DNA from: an uncultured Faecalibacterium sp. | GTDB lineage: Bacteria; Bacillota; Clostridia; Oscillospirales; Ruminococcaceae | Assembly (NCBI GenBank): GCA_934525325.1 | Contig: CAKSZE010000023.1 | Span: 1 to 25,435 of the forward strand | Direction of reading: 5' to 3' | DNA length: 25,435 bases | Part shown: in pieces, positions 14,757-21,214 of the stretch | How positions within the stretch are numbered: the stretch's first letter is position 1 | Layout of the letters: every line of letters starts with the position of its first letter | The notes under the pieces: generated by a model | What the model was told of the DNA's origin: nothing | What the model saw: the letters and a program-made list of their open reading frames with translations, nothing else | Database searches by the model: none | Made by a program: the position numbers and the translations under genes

Positions 14757-15665
14757 TCAGATGCCAAGCGTTTCCAGTATCTCTGCCACGCCGTCATGGT
14801 CGCAGTCGGCCTTGCTGACAAGGTGCGCCAGCGCCCGGATCTCCGGCATCCCGTTTGCCATCACAGCGGCCACCCCGGCCTTTTGCAGCATGGCGCGGTC
14901 ATTCTCACTGTCGCCCACCGCAAGGGTGCATTCGTGCGGGATGCCCAGCCGGTCTGCCAGCGCGCGCAGCGCTTCGCCCTTGTCCACCCCGGCAGCGGTC
15001 ACCTCCACATTTTTCGGCGACCCCTGCACGACCTCCACGCCCGGGACGGCGTAAAAGCGGGGCAGCGCAGCCGTAGCCTGCTGTGCATCCTCAAAGAACA
15101 CGCAGAGCTTTTCAACGGCAAAGGCGTTGCGGCTCATCCACTCGGCTGCGTCCCGCAGAATGGTAAAGCGGCCGTCGTTGGGCTGGCGCGCTTCGGTGCT
15201 GTCCTTCTGCGCCGCCCGGGCAGCGGCCAAGGCAATGCTGTGGGCATCGGTGCAGGCGTATCCGTCCGAGAAAATGCGCAGGTCGGCGTGGAAGCTTTCG
15301 CAGACGGCAAAGGCTTCGCGGGCAGTCTCCGCCGGCATCAGGCTGTGCAGCAGGCAGACCGGGGTGCTGGTGCGGTGCTCTTTCGCGTTGGAATAGCGGC
15401 TGTACACTGCGCCCACGGGGTCTGTGCCCAAGTCCCACACGGCGGCACCGTTGCAGGTGATGACGTAGCGGATGCCGGGCAGCTGCGCCACCTCCGGCGG
15501 CAGGCTGGCCAGCGGACGGCCGGTGGCAGGCACGATGTACACGCCCTTGTCCACGGCAGCCTGCAATGCGGCGCGGGTGCGGGGCGTGACGTGCCCCTCG
15601 TGGTTCAGCAGGGTGCCGTCCAGATCCAGCGCGACCAGACGGATGGCGGGAAATTGTTGTGGCAT
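14757..15665 (-). CDS. Cof-type HAD-superfamily phosphatase
   Basis: Haloacid dehalogenase-like hydrolase of 302 aa. Motif I DLDGTLL (nucleophile D14) is near the N-terminus, motif II T in PATGRP near 48, a large type IIB cap (about 85-205) and motif IV GDSENDRA near 252. These proteins dephosphorylate sugar phosphates or flavin/pyridoxal phosphates; the substrate cannot be told from sequence. The start ATG has AAAGGAG seven bases upstream. It lies upstream of the kdg operon on the same strand but is separated by about 240 bases with a distinct promoter, so it is probably transcribed separately. It is divergent from the PAP2-type gene, with a short shared promoter region. Confidence 0.9.
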   Translation of the reverse strand: MPQQFPAIRLVALDLDGTLLNHEGHVTPRTRAALQAAVDKGVYIVPATGRPLASLPPEVAQLPGIRYVITCNGAAVWDLGTDPVGAVYSRYSNAKEHRTSTPVCLLHSLMPAETAREAFAVCESFHADLRIFSDGYACTDAHSIALAAARAAQKDSTEARQPNDGRFTILRDAAEWMSRNAFAVEKLCVFFEDAQQATAALPRFYAVPGVEVVQGSPKNVEVTAAGVDKGEALRALADRLGIPHECTLAVGDSENDRAMLQKAGVAAVMANGMPEIRALAHLVSKADCDHDGVAEILETLGI

Positions 15666-15725
15666 GACGTACTCCTTTTATAAATAAGATGCAGCTTGTT
15701 TTTATTGTATCGCAGGGGCGGCATT

Positions 15726-15754
15726 TGCGCAAGTGGACGGAATGTGATATAATA
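15726..15754 (+). promoter_or_regulatory. Predicted promoter of the PAP2-type gene
   Basis: TTGCGC (15726-15731), a 17-base spacer and a perfect TATAAT (15749-15754) with an extended TGA. The opposite strand has TACAAT (15709-15704), which may serve the divergent HAD gene. Confidence 0.65.
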
Positions 15755-15789
15755 ACACGTCAATTCACATAAAAAATAGGAGAAACGAC

Positions 15790-16431
15790 ATGAAGCTTAG
15801 CCAACTGCGCAGCCGGTGCCGCCCGCACCTGTGGTACCAGCTGTACTGGGTGGTGTACCTGATCTGGTTCTTCTGGCTGGATCTCACCGTTACCGCCCCG
15901 AAATATATCCTGCACAGTCCGCTGGACGATCTGATCCCCTTCAACGAGTGGTTCGTGCTCCCCTATTGCAGCTGGTTTTTGCTGCTGGCAGGGGTAACGG
16001 CGGCACTGTGGTGGTGCGATACCGCCACCTACGATAAGCTTTGCCTGACCATGTTTTCCGGCATGACCTTCTGCCTGATCGTGTACATGATCCTGCCCAA
16101 CGGGCTGGAGTTGCGTCCCGCCGTGGAGACCCTTGGCCGGGATAACCCGGCGCTGTGGGTCATGCAGCTGCTGTGGAAAGCAGACGCCGCCGTGAACGTC
16201 TGCCCCTCCATCCACTGCCAGAGCTCTGCCTGCATGGCAATGGCTTTCAGCCACAGCAAACTGGCAGAGGGCAAGCCTTTGCGCAAGGTGCTGGCATGGG
16301 TGTGGGCGGCGCTGATCTGCCTGTCCACTGTGTTCACCAAGCAGCACTCGGTCATTGATGTGGCCTGCGGCCTGGCAGTGGCCTTTGTGTGGCTGCCGGT
16401 GGTGTACCGCCCGGTGCGGGCACTTCATTGA
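15790..16431 (+). CDS. PAP2-superfamily membrane phosphatase/phosphotransferase
   Basis: Integral membrane protein of 213 aa with about five or six helices. PAP2 motif 2 appears as PSIHCQSS (about 138-145). Motif 3 is a divergent STVFTKQHSVIDV (about 178-190), where the catalytic His and Asp are kept but the usual leading SR is replaced by ST. The helix spacing resembles the Aur1/inositol phosphotransferase-like branch of the family rather than classical undecaprenyl-diphosphatases. The start ATG at 15790 has AGGAG seven bases upstream. The substrate is probably a lipid phosphate; which one is unknown. It is a single gene, followed by the gntR promoter. Confidence 0.82.
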   Translation: MKLSQLRSRCRPHLWYQLYWVVYLIWFFWLDLTVTAPKYILHSPLDDLIPFNEWFVLPYCSWFLLLAGVTAALWWCDTATYDKLCLTMFSGMTFCLIVYMILPNGLELRPAVETLGRDNPALWVMQLLWKADAAVNVCPSIHCQSSACMAMAFSHSKLAEGKPLRKVLAWVWAALICLSTVFTKQHSVIDVACGLAVAFVWLPVVYRPVRALH

Positions 16432-16476
16432 ACAAAATAGCAAAAAATTGCCCGCAAATTTCGGTTGCTCCTGCTA

Positions 16477-16505
16477 TTGACAGTTGCCCGGCAGTTGGGT
16501 AATAT
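16477..16505 (+). promoter_or_regulatory. Sigma-A promoter of the GntR regulator
   Basis: A perfect TTGACA (16477-16482), a 17-base spacer and TAATAT (16500-16505). The 14-bp palindrome lies just after it, at the expected start of transcription. Confidence 0.8.
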
Positions 16506-16509
16506 GGTC

Positions 16510-16523
16510 ATATACTAGTATAT
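16510..16523. promoter_or_regulatory. Predicted GntR autoregulatory operator
   Basis: The perfect 14-bp palindrome ATATACTAGTATAT covers about +1 to +12 of the gntR transcript. Its 10-bp core is repeated at the kdg promoter (14603-14612). Confidence 0.75.
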
Positions 16524-16554
16524 CACCAATTGACCCCGAAGGGAGAACACTGCA

Positions 16555-17229
16555 ATGGCATCTTTGAGTGCGAGGGAACAGGCGTATCAGACCATCCGAA
16601 GCCGGATCATCACCATGGAGCTGAAGCCCGGCGACCCCCTGAACGACAGGGAGCTTGCGGAGCAGATGGGCATCAGCCGCACCCCTATGCGGGAAGCGCT
16701 GATCATGCTCAACATTGCCCACATGGTGGACATCAAGCCCCAGAGCGGCACCCATGTGGCGCCCATCGACCTGAAGCGGATGGAGCTGGAGCAGTTTGCC
16801 CGCTTTACCCTTGAAAAAGAGATTTTGAACCGGGTGCGCGGCCGCTTGACAGACCAGCAGGAGCAGGAGTACCGGCAGATCATCGAGAACTACCGCCTGC
16901 TGGAAGCCGACCAGACCCAGCCGAACCGGGAGACCCGCCTGCTGGAGCTGGACAACCAGTTCCACCGCAAGGCGTTTGAGATCACCGGCATGGAAGCACA
17001 TTTTGACCACATGCTCGGCGAGCTGCAGCACGTGGAGCGCATCCGCAAATTCAGCCTGCAGACCAACGAGAACAAGTCCGTCTGCGATGCGCACACCCGC
17101 ATTCTGGAAATGGTGCTGCACGGCACCGCCGAAGAGCTTGGCGAAGCGCTGGAAAGCCACCTGAACCGCTATAAGCTTTCGGTGGAGCAGGCCCGCAGCG
17201 TCCACCCGGAGTACTTTACTGAGGGTTGA
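16555..17229 (+). CDS. GntR-family (FCD) transcriptional regulator, likely of the kdg operon
   Basis: Regulator of 224 aa. The winged helix-turn-helix (about 8-72) includes RELAEQMGISRTPMREAL. The C-terminal FCD effector domain (about 78-212) keeps candidate metal ligands in ELDNQFHRKAF, DAHTRIL and LESHLNRY. The FCD class, which includes UxuR, ExuR and LldR, typically senses uronates or related acids. The start ATG at 16555 has AAGGGAG at proper spacing. A perfect palindrome sits at its own transcription start and the same core overlaps the kdg -10 box, so I infer autorepression and repression of the kdg genes. The effector may be KDG or a uronate. Confidence 0.9.
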   Translation: MASLSAREQAYQTIRSRIITMELKPGDPLNDRELAEQMGISRTPMREALIMLNIAHMVDIKPQSGTHVAPIDLKRMELEQFARFTLEKEILNRVRGRLTDQQEQEYRQIIENYRLLEADQTQPNRETRLLELDNQFHRKAFEITGMEAHFDHMLGELQHVERIRKFSLQTNENKSVCDAHTRILEMVLHGTAEELGEALESHLNRYKLSVEQARSVHPEYFTEG

Positions 17230-17249
17230 AATATTGCTTGCCGCCGCGC

Positions 17250-17413
17250 GGATGTTTCCGCAGGAAACCAGTGCGGCAGATGCCGTTTACTGTTACGACC
17301 CCTCCTGTGAAAATGGGGTTCAAAAATGCCCGCAGGCATTTTTGAACCCCGAAATAAAAATATTCTTTCCGCTGATTATGCCCAAAGCAACGCGGAGGGC
17401 ATTCTCAATCATC
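17250..17413 (-). repeat. Structured repeat R2 (minus-strand copy)
   Basis: This is the second copy of the repeat family, read on the minus strand. P1 pairs ATGCCC with GGGCAT (17402-17397 with 17383-17378). Relative to R1 and R3a (ATGCGC with GCGCAT), a G:C pair has become C:G with pairing kept. P2 is a perfect 16-bp stem (17350-17335 with 17330-17315) with loop TGCG (17334-17331) and a stem sequence unrelated to the other copies. The block AGGAGGGGTCGT follows, then AAACGGCATCTGCCGC, close to R1. It lies beyond the terminator of the minus-strand membrane protein gene. Confidence 0.8.
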
Positions 17414-17430
17414 TTTTGTCTACCTAATAT

Positions 17431-17486
17431 AAAAAAGCCCGTCGGCAGAGCAGTGCATCGCTGTCTGTCGGCGGACTTTTTTGTTA
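17431..17486. terminator. Bidirectional terminator of the minus-strand membrane gene
   Basis: A long imperfect stem (about 17437-17454 with 17461-17477) is flanked by AAAAAA on the left, which is the T tract for the minus strand, and TTTTTT on the right. It lies 30-80 bases past the stop of the minus-strand membrane protein gene and also faces the incoming gntR transcript. Confidence 0.75.
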
Positions 17487-17514
17487 AGCAGCGGAAAAAC
17501 CGCAGGGGGATAGC

Positions 17515-18189
17515 TTAGTTCTGCTTGCCGGTCTCGGCCTTCATGGCGTTGTAGCCGATGAGCACGGTCCAGACGTAGGCGCAGGTCTTGGGGATCATCA
17601 GCATACCGATCAGGGGGTTGACGTCTGCCCACAGCACCACGGGGATATAGAAGCCGAAGCTCAGCACGATGGTCAGCCACATCCAGCGGAAAGCCTTATC
17701 GTTGTTCTGCTTGGCGCTGCGGTAGAACAGCACGATGATCAGCAGACCCAGCAGGGCAAAGGGTACATTGCGCAGGATGCCCCATGCCAGCGGGGTGTGG
17801 TTGGTGAGCCACTGGTTCTGCGGCATCATGCACAGCACAACGCGCACAGCGGACAGGGCGTACACAGCGGCGGTCACGTTCTTCTGTCCCTCGATCTGGT
17901 AGCGCTTGCGCCAGACGTAGTACAGCAGCACATAGAACACGGTCATGGTCACAGAGGTGATCCACTTGCCCAGACCCAGCGGCACGGCGTAGCTTTCCAG
18001 ACCGGTGGTGCACAGCGCCAGTGCGCGGGGCACCAGATGGAAAGAGTCGCCTGCGCCCAGCACCACGGCCATCAGGCCGAACAGGCGGAACTGGGTGCCG
18101 GCCTTGCTGCCGCGGATCATGCGGATGCCTACCGTGAGCACGGTGACCAGATAGAAGATGTCGAAAACGGTCTCAATAATAGCTCTCAT
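17515..18189 (-). CDS. Seven-helix membrane protein of unknown function
   Basis: Integral membrane protein of 224 aa with about seven predicted helices and short loops (for example IFYLVTVLTVGIRM, VTMTVFYVLLYYVW, NVPFALLGLLIIVLFY). I do not recognise the family from memory. The ATG at 18189 is chosen because AAAGGAG precedes it and the upstream frame extension is polar and non-conserved in character. It is downstream of a TetR-type regulator on the same strand, with a terminator between. The inverted repeat TGAAC-N3-GTTCA at 18328-18340 lies upstream, and the same motif sits at the tetR promoter, so it is likely a TetR target. That pairing suggests a stress-, lipid- or drug-responsive role, but no transporter motif is visible. 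Confidence 0.85.
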   Translation of the reverse strand: MRAIIETVFDIFYLVTVLTVGIRMIRGSKAGTQFRLFGLMAVVLGAGDSFHLVPRALALCTTGLESYAVPLGLGKWITSVTMTVFYVLLYYVWRKRYQIEGQKNVTAAVYALSAVRVVLCMMPQNQWLTNHTPLAWGILRNVPFALLGLLIIVLFYRSAKQNNDKAFRWMWLTIVLSFGFYIPVVLWADVNPLIGMLMIPKTCAYVWTVLIGYNAMKAETGKQN

Positions 18190-18327
18190 ACGTTTTTCTC
18201 CTTTGTTTGTTTTGATCGCAGGTTTTGTTTTTGATTTTATAGCGAACCGGCGCGGCACAGCCGTACCGGAGGCATCGTAGGGAAAAGGGCTTGCAGTAGT
18301 ATGGTCTGCGGGGCGCTGAAACCAAAT

Positions 18328-18340
18328 TGAACCATGTTCA
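18328..18340. promoter_or_regulatory. Predicted TetR operator upstream of the membrane protein gene
   Basis: TGAACCATGTTCA, an inverted repeat TGAAC-N3-GTTCA with both arms identical to the site at the tetR start (18962-18974). No clear -35/-10 pair is visible beside it. A weak TTTGGT-N17-CATACT (18326-18298, minus) is one option. Confidence 0.65.
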
Positions 18341-18351
18341 CATTCGGGATT

Positions 18352-18380
18352 AAAAAACTCCCACAAGGCTGTGGGATGTT
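18352..18380. terminator. Terminator of the tetR gene (bidirectional)
   Basis: Stem CCCACA (18360-18365) with TGTGGG (18370-18375). On the minus strand it is followed by AG and a T run (plus-strand AAAAAA, 18352-18357), 11 bases past the tetR stop. On the plus strand ATGTTTTTT follows. Confidence 0.75.
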
Positions 18381-18386
18381 TTTTGC

Positions 18387-18944
18387 TTAATAAATGGTTC
18401 TGCGCACGATCTCCAGCACCGCAGAGGGGTCGAAGCTCTGCTGCACCACCGCAGACAGCATCAGGGAGAACAGGATGCCCGCGAACTGCTCCGGGGTGAA
18501 CTGCTCGGTAAAAGCGTCAGGACGGACTTTGGCATCGTGGCGCAGCACGTTGCACAAGGCATCCAGAATGTGCTGCCATGTCTGCCGCATCTGCTGCTTG
18601 CCGTCATCGGTGTCCTGCTGCACAAAGCCAAGCGCGTGGTGGGTGAAGAAGCCGGGATACTGCTGACTGCCGTATTCCATCTGCCGGTACATCCACCGGA
18701 TGCAGGACAGGGTATCCTGAAACACGGCTTCATCCTCCGGGTGGTGGAAGATGTCGTTCCAGATGCTTTCTACTGCCGCGCTTACCAGCTCGGTCTTGGA
18801 GCCGAAGTAGTTGTAGATGCAGCCTACGGAGACCCCGCAGGCGGCGGCGACCGCACGGATGTTGACCGCTGCCCAGCCGTTTTGCTGGATCAGCTCCCGG
18901 CTGGTTTTCAGGATGTCCGCTTTGGACGTTGCCATTGGATTCAT
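18387..18944 (-). CDS. TetR/AcrR-family transcriptional regulator
   Basis: Regulator of 185 aa. The N-terminal helix-turn-helix (about 5-52) reads VNIRAVAAACGVSVGCIYNYFGSKTELV, the typical TetR signature; the C-terminal ligand domain is helical and divergent. I take ATG 18944, preceded by GGGAGATGAG. The further upstream ATG at 18962 lies inside the operator and almost at the transcription start, so it is unlikely. The promoter TTGACA-N17-TATACT and a TGAAC-N3-GTTCA operator lie directly upstream, indicating autorepression. A second copy of the operator lies before the downstream membrane protein gene. Confidence 0.9.
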   Translation of the reverse strand: MNPMATSKADILKTSRELIQQNGWAAVNIRAVAAACGVSVGCIYNYFGSKTELVSAAVESIWNDIFHHPEDEAVFQDTLSCIRWMYRQMEYGSQQYPGFFTHHALGFVQQDTDDGKQQMRQTWQHILDALCNVLRHDAKVRPDAFTEQFTPEQFAGILFSLMLSAVVQQSFDPSAVLEIVRRTIY

Positions 18945-18961
18945 ACGCTCATCTCCCAACA

Positions 18962-18974
18962 TGAACAGTGTTCA
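18962..18974. promoter_or_regulatory. Predicted TetR autoregulatory operator
   Basis: TGAACAGTGTTCA at about +2 to +14 of the tetR transcript. It matches the site at 18328-18340 in both arms and spacing. Confidence 0.75.
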
Positions 18975-18982
18975 CGATGCTT

Positions 18983-19011
18983 AGTATACAACGGCAGTAG
19001 GCTGCTGTCAA
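18983..19011 (-). promoter_or_regulatory. Sigma-A promoter of tetR
   Basis: On the minus strand: a perfect TTGACA (19011-19006), a 17-base spacer and TATACT (18988-18983). Transcription would start near 18976, just before the operator. Confidence 0.8.
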
Positions 19012-19165
19012 GGAGGAAAATAAAATTTTTTGCAGCTCTTTTTCGCTGTCTGCACAGTGGCAGGAAACAAAAGCTGCATATATGCAAACTGTTTCATGTT
19101 TCTGCCGCCTAAAATGTGCCAAATTCATGTCAAGATGGTAACAGTTCCTGCTTCGTCGTTGGTTT

Positions 19166-19207
19166 TTGACGAAAAAAGCTTGCTTTTTTCGTCAACATGC
19201 GTATAAT
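19166..19207 (+). promoter_or_regulatory. Lipoprotein promoter embedded in a 30-bp palindrome
   Basis: A perfect 14-bp inverted repeat (TTGACGAAAAAAGC at 19166-19179, its complement at 19182-19195) is separated by TT. Its right arm overlaps a candidate -35 TTGCTT (19180-19185), with TATAAT at 19202-19207 (16-base spacer). It could be a large operator or, transcribed from upstream, a hairpin. The stretch 19012-19165 holds nothing else I can name. Confidence 0.55.
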
Positions 19208-19290
19208 GGAAGGACGTCAGGCCAACCAAGGCAGTTGGTATGCTGCCGGAGTCCTGACACCAACAAAAGAAGAAAAAGGAGAAAATCCCT

Positions 19291-19770
19291 ATGAAGCTCA
19301 AGACTGTTGCAATTGCCGCTGCCGCTCTGGCACTGGCTGTTGGCATGACCGCCTGCGGCGGCTCTGCCTCTACCGCTGCATCCTCCACCGCATCCTCTGC
19401 TGCTGCCTCTTCCGAGGCTGCTTCCTCCGAGGCTGCTTCCTCTGAGGCTGAGGCTGCTTCTGCCGAGTACACCGTGTACAACACCACCGGCAGCAAGGTG
19501 ACCGAGCTGTACCTGTACGATGCAGGCTCTGAGGACAAGGGCGAGAATCTGGCAGGCGAGGGTCTGGCTGACGGCGAGAGCGTCGTCATCACCCGCGATG
19601 TCGAAGCTGACAAGCAGGGCGACGTTGTCTACGTTCTGGAGTTCACCACCGAGGACGGCAATACCCAGAGCTTTGACACCCTGCACTACGAGGTGGCTCC
19701 CATCTCTCTGAAGAGCGTGGATGCCGCTGCCGGTGCTACCGCTGTTGCTTTCGAGGCTCCCCAGAAGTAA
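19291..19770 (+). CDS. Small secreted lipoprotein with Ser/Ala/Glu-rich linker
   Basis: Protein of 159 aa. It has a lipoprotein signal peptide with lipobox GMTAC (about 18-22), then a low-complexity linker of repeated SSEAA units (about 24-56) that would extend the domain through the cell wall. A compact globular part follows (about 58-155; YTVYNTTGSKVTELYLYDAG, GLADGESVVI), which looks like a small beta-sandwich with an N-x-TG-x5-LY pattern seen in various secreted bacterial proteins. I cannot name a function. The ribosome binding site AAGGAG has good spacing. A TATAAT promoter inside a large palindrome lies upstream and a hairpin terminator follows. The linker resembles that of the DUF4430-like lipoprotein 1 kb away. 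Confidence 0.85.
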   Translation: MKLKTVAIAAAALALAVGMTACGGSASTAASSTASSAAASSEAASSEAASSEAEAASAEYTVYNTTGSKVTELYLYDAGSEDKGENLAGEGLADGESVVITRDVEADKQGDVVYVLEFTTEDGNTQSFDTLHYEVAPISLKSVDAAAGATAVAFEAPQK

Positions 19771-19798
19771 GAGCAACCCCTTACATCAGTAAACAGAA

Positions 19799-19834
19799 AA
19801 AGGCTGCTGCACCGTGTGTGCAGCAGCCTTTCTT
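19799..19834 (+). terminator. Terminator of the small lipoprotein gene
   Basis: A 13-bp perfect stem (19799-19811 with 19819-19831) is followed by a short T-rich tail (TTTCTT). It lies 29 bases after the stop codon. Confidence 0.75.
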
Positions 19835-19843
19835 GGTAGAGTG

Positions 19844-19965
19844 GACGATTTTGAATGCGCTCCGCGATGCTCTGCGCATCAATAGCGGAATTTTATTTTT
19901 ATTTGTAAATCGGGAAAATCTGCGGATTTTCCCGATTTACTTTTTCACGGGGAGGGACGCAGCGG
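19844..19965 (+). repeat. Structured repeat R3a (plus copy of an inverted pair)
   Basis: P1 pairs ATGCGC (19855-19860) with GCGCAT (19874-19879) around a loop one base different from R1. P2 is a perfect 16-bp stem (19905-19920 with 19925-19940) with loop TGCG (19921-19924); the stem is AT-rich and unrelated to the others. The purine block GGGGAGGG follows. It begins 10-13 bases after the lipoprotein terminator, the same placement as R1. Confidence 0.8.
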
Positions 19966-20083
19966 TTGACAGGTGGTTTCCCTTTACGCCCCCTCCTGTA
20001 AAAATGGGATAGCGGAACGCCCGCAAGCGTTCCGCTATCCTGAAATTTAAAATAATTTTTCCGCTGAAAATGGCTGGAGCGTA
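19966..20083 (-). repeat. Structured repeat R3b (minus copy of an inverted pair)
   Basis: Read on the minus strand: AGCGGAAAAATTATTTT link, P2 stem of 15 bp (20040-20026 with 20021-20007) with loop TGCG (20025-20022), then AGGAGGGGGCGT. The pair closing the loop is a G-U wobble only when read on the minus strand; on the plus strand it would be a C-A mismatch, which supports the minus strand as the RNA. TTTAC can pair with GTAAA (20002-19983) to place the purine block in a loop. The P1 module is missing or too diverged to see. It lies 3' of the ECF S-component gene. Confidence 0.7.
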
Positions 20084-20147
20084 TACCGGGTGTCCGGTAT
20101 TAGGGGATATATCAGCTGTCCGGCTTTGCGTTTTCACAAAGAAAATC

Positions 20148-20687
20148 TTATACCCGCAGCTGCCTTTTTGCCATTTGCAGCGCACGGCGCAGCGGGCGGT
20201 AGAGCGGCAGCATCAGCACAAAATTGCCGATGCCGTGCAGCGCATCGTAACTCAGGCCGCTGAGCCACCAGCTCAGGGCAAAGGCGGGCGTTTTGGCAAA
20301 CAGATACACCGCCGCGCACAGCCCGCCGAAGCACAGGCCGTACAGCCCGCTGAACACCGCCCAGAAAAAGGCGTAGTCCATGCGGCGCAGCAGCCATGCC
20401 AGCAGCGCCAGCAGATACCACACATACAGGTACATCACCCACCACAGGCCAAAGCCGTACAGCACGCCTTGCAGCAGGATGAACACCGTGATAGCACCGG
20501 GCGTCTCCCGGGGCAGCTCCAGCGCAAACAGGATGATGAGCAGGCTCACCGGCTCCAGATTGGGCAGGCCGCTCATGGCCTGCTTGCTCACCACCAGCAG
20601 CGCACCCATCAAGCCGCTGAGCACCAGCCGCAGCACCCGGGTGTGCAGGGGTGATGGTTTTTTAGCCCTTGGTGTAGGTAAAGGCAT
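20148..20687 (-). CDS. Predicted ECF transporter S component
   Basis: Very hydrophobic membrane protein of 179 aa with about six helices. SGLPNLEPVSLLIILFALE near the N-terminus and DALHGIGNFVLMLPLYRPL near the C-terminus resemble vitamin-binding S components of energy-coupling-factor transporters. The energising module (EcfA/A'/T) is not in this window, so a shared group II module is expected elsewhere. The coding region overlaps the 3' end of the DUF4430-like lipoprotein gene, so the pair is translationally coupled. The start is uncertain: GTG 20696 or ATG 20687, both inside the upstream gene and both with weak ribosome binding sites. Context hints at a cobalamin-like ligand, but no B12 riboswitch is present. 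Confidence 0.75.
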   Translation of the reverse strand: MPLPTPRAKKPSPLHTRVLRLVLSGLMGALLVVSKQAMSGLPNLEPVSLLIILFALELPRETPGAITVFILLQGVLYGFGLWWVMYLYVWYLLALLAWLLRRMDYAFFWAVFSGLYGLCFGGLCAAVYLFAKTPAFALSWWLSGLSYDALHGIGNFVLMLPLYRPLRRALQMAKRQLRV

Positions 20688-21135
20688 AGCTGTCACCGTC
20701 GTGGAGCTCGATGTCCGCCACGCCCACCGTGGTCATCTCACCGGCAGCATCGGTCAGGCACCACCAGGCCTGATCCTTATTGTAGTCAGCAGTCTCGCCG
20801 TTCACGGTGGTCACAAAGCCTGCGTCGGCTTCTTCCTGACTGATGATACCGGCCTTGGCCAGTGCGGTGCTCAACTTTTCGCCGTCGGTCACGTTCAGCA
20901 GTACGCTGGATACGCTGCCGTCCGCAGCGGTAACGGTGAACTCCACCGTGGCCTGTGTCTCGCTGGCAGCAGCAGAGGAAACCTCAGAAGCGGCAACAGA
21001 AGAAGCCACGGAGGAAGCAGCATCGGAAGCCGCGCTGGAAGCAGTGGAGGACGCAGAAGCGCCGCAGCCTGCCAGCAGGCAGACGGACAGCACAGCACTG
21101 AGGGTCAGGGCAGCAAATTTATGCAGAGTGTTCAT
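20662..21135 (-). CDS. DUF4430-like lipoprotein (putative ligand-capture protein)
   Basis: Protein of 157 aa. It has a signal peptide with lipobox LLAGC (about 20-24) and a Ser/Ala-rich linker (about 26-60), then a globular domain (about 62-157) with DGEKLSTALAKAGIISQEEADAGF, NGETADYNKDQAWWCLT and HDGDSYAFTYTKG. That pattern fits DUF4430, which is related to the C-terminal domain of transcobalamin and intrinsic factor. The start ATG at 21135 has AAGGAG upstream. It overlaps the ECF S-component gene, so I infer a surface protein that hands a vitamin-like ligand to that transporter. Its own promoter (21214-21186) overlaps the end of the ROK gene. Confidence 0.82.
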   Translation of the reverse strand: MNTLHKFAALTLSAVLSVCLLAGCGASASSTASSAASDAASSVASSVAASEVSSAAASETQATVEFTVTAADGSVSSVLLNVTDGEKLSTALAKAGIISQEEADAGFVTTVNGETADYNKDQAWWCLTDAAGEMTTVGVADIELHDGDSYAFTYTKG

Positions 21136-21185
21136 GGTTCAAAATCTCCTTGTTTCGTGTTTTGCGTGCAGAGCACACGGCAGAT

Positions 21186-21214
21186 ATAGTACCATGAAAC
21201 CGGCCGAAAATCAA
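21186..21214 (-). promoter_or_regulatory. Predicted promoter of the DUF4430/ECF pair
   Basis: On the minus strand: TTGATT (21214-21209), a 17-base spacer and TACTAT (21191-21186), overlapping the last codons of the ROK gene. The interval to the start codon is about 50 bases, too short for a cobalamin riboswitch. Confidence 0.6.

Noticed and set aside
19376..19460. Short tandem repeats in the lipoprotein gene, considered as a repeat array or CRISPR-like
   Set aside because: They are in-frame GAGGCTGCTTCCTC units encoding the Ser/Ala/Glu linker, without spacers.
21136..21210. Cobalamin riboswitch upstream of the DUF4430/ECF pair
   Set aside because: There are only about 75 bases between genes and no B12-box-like sequence.
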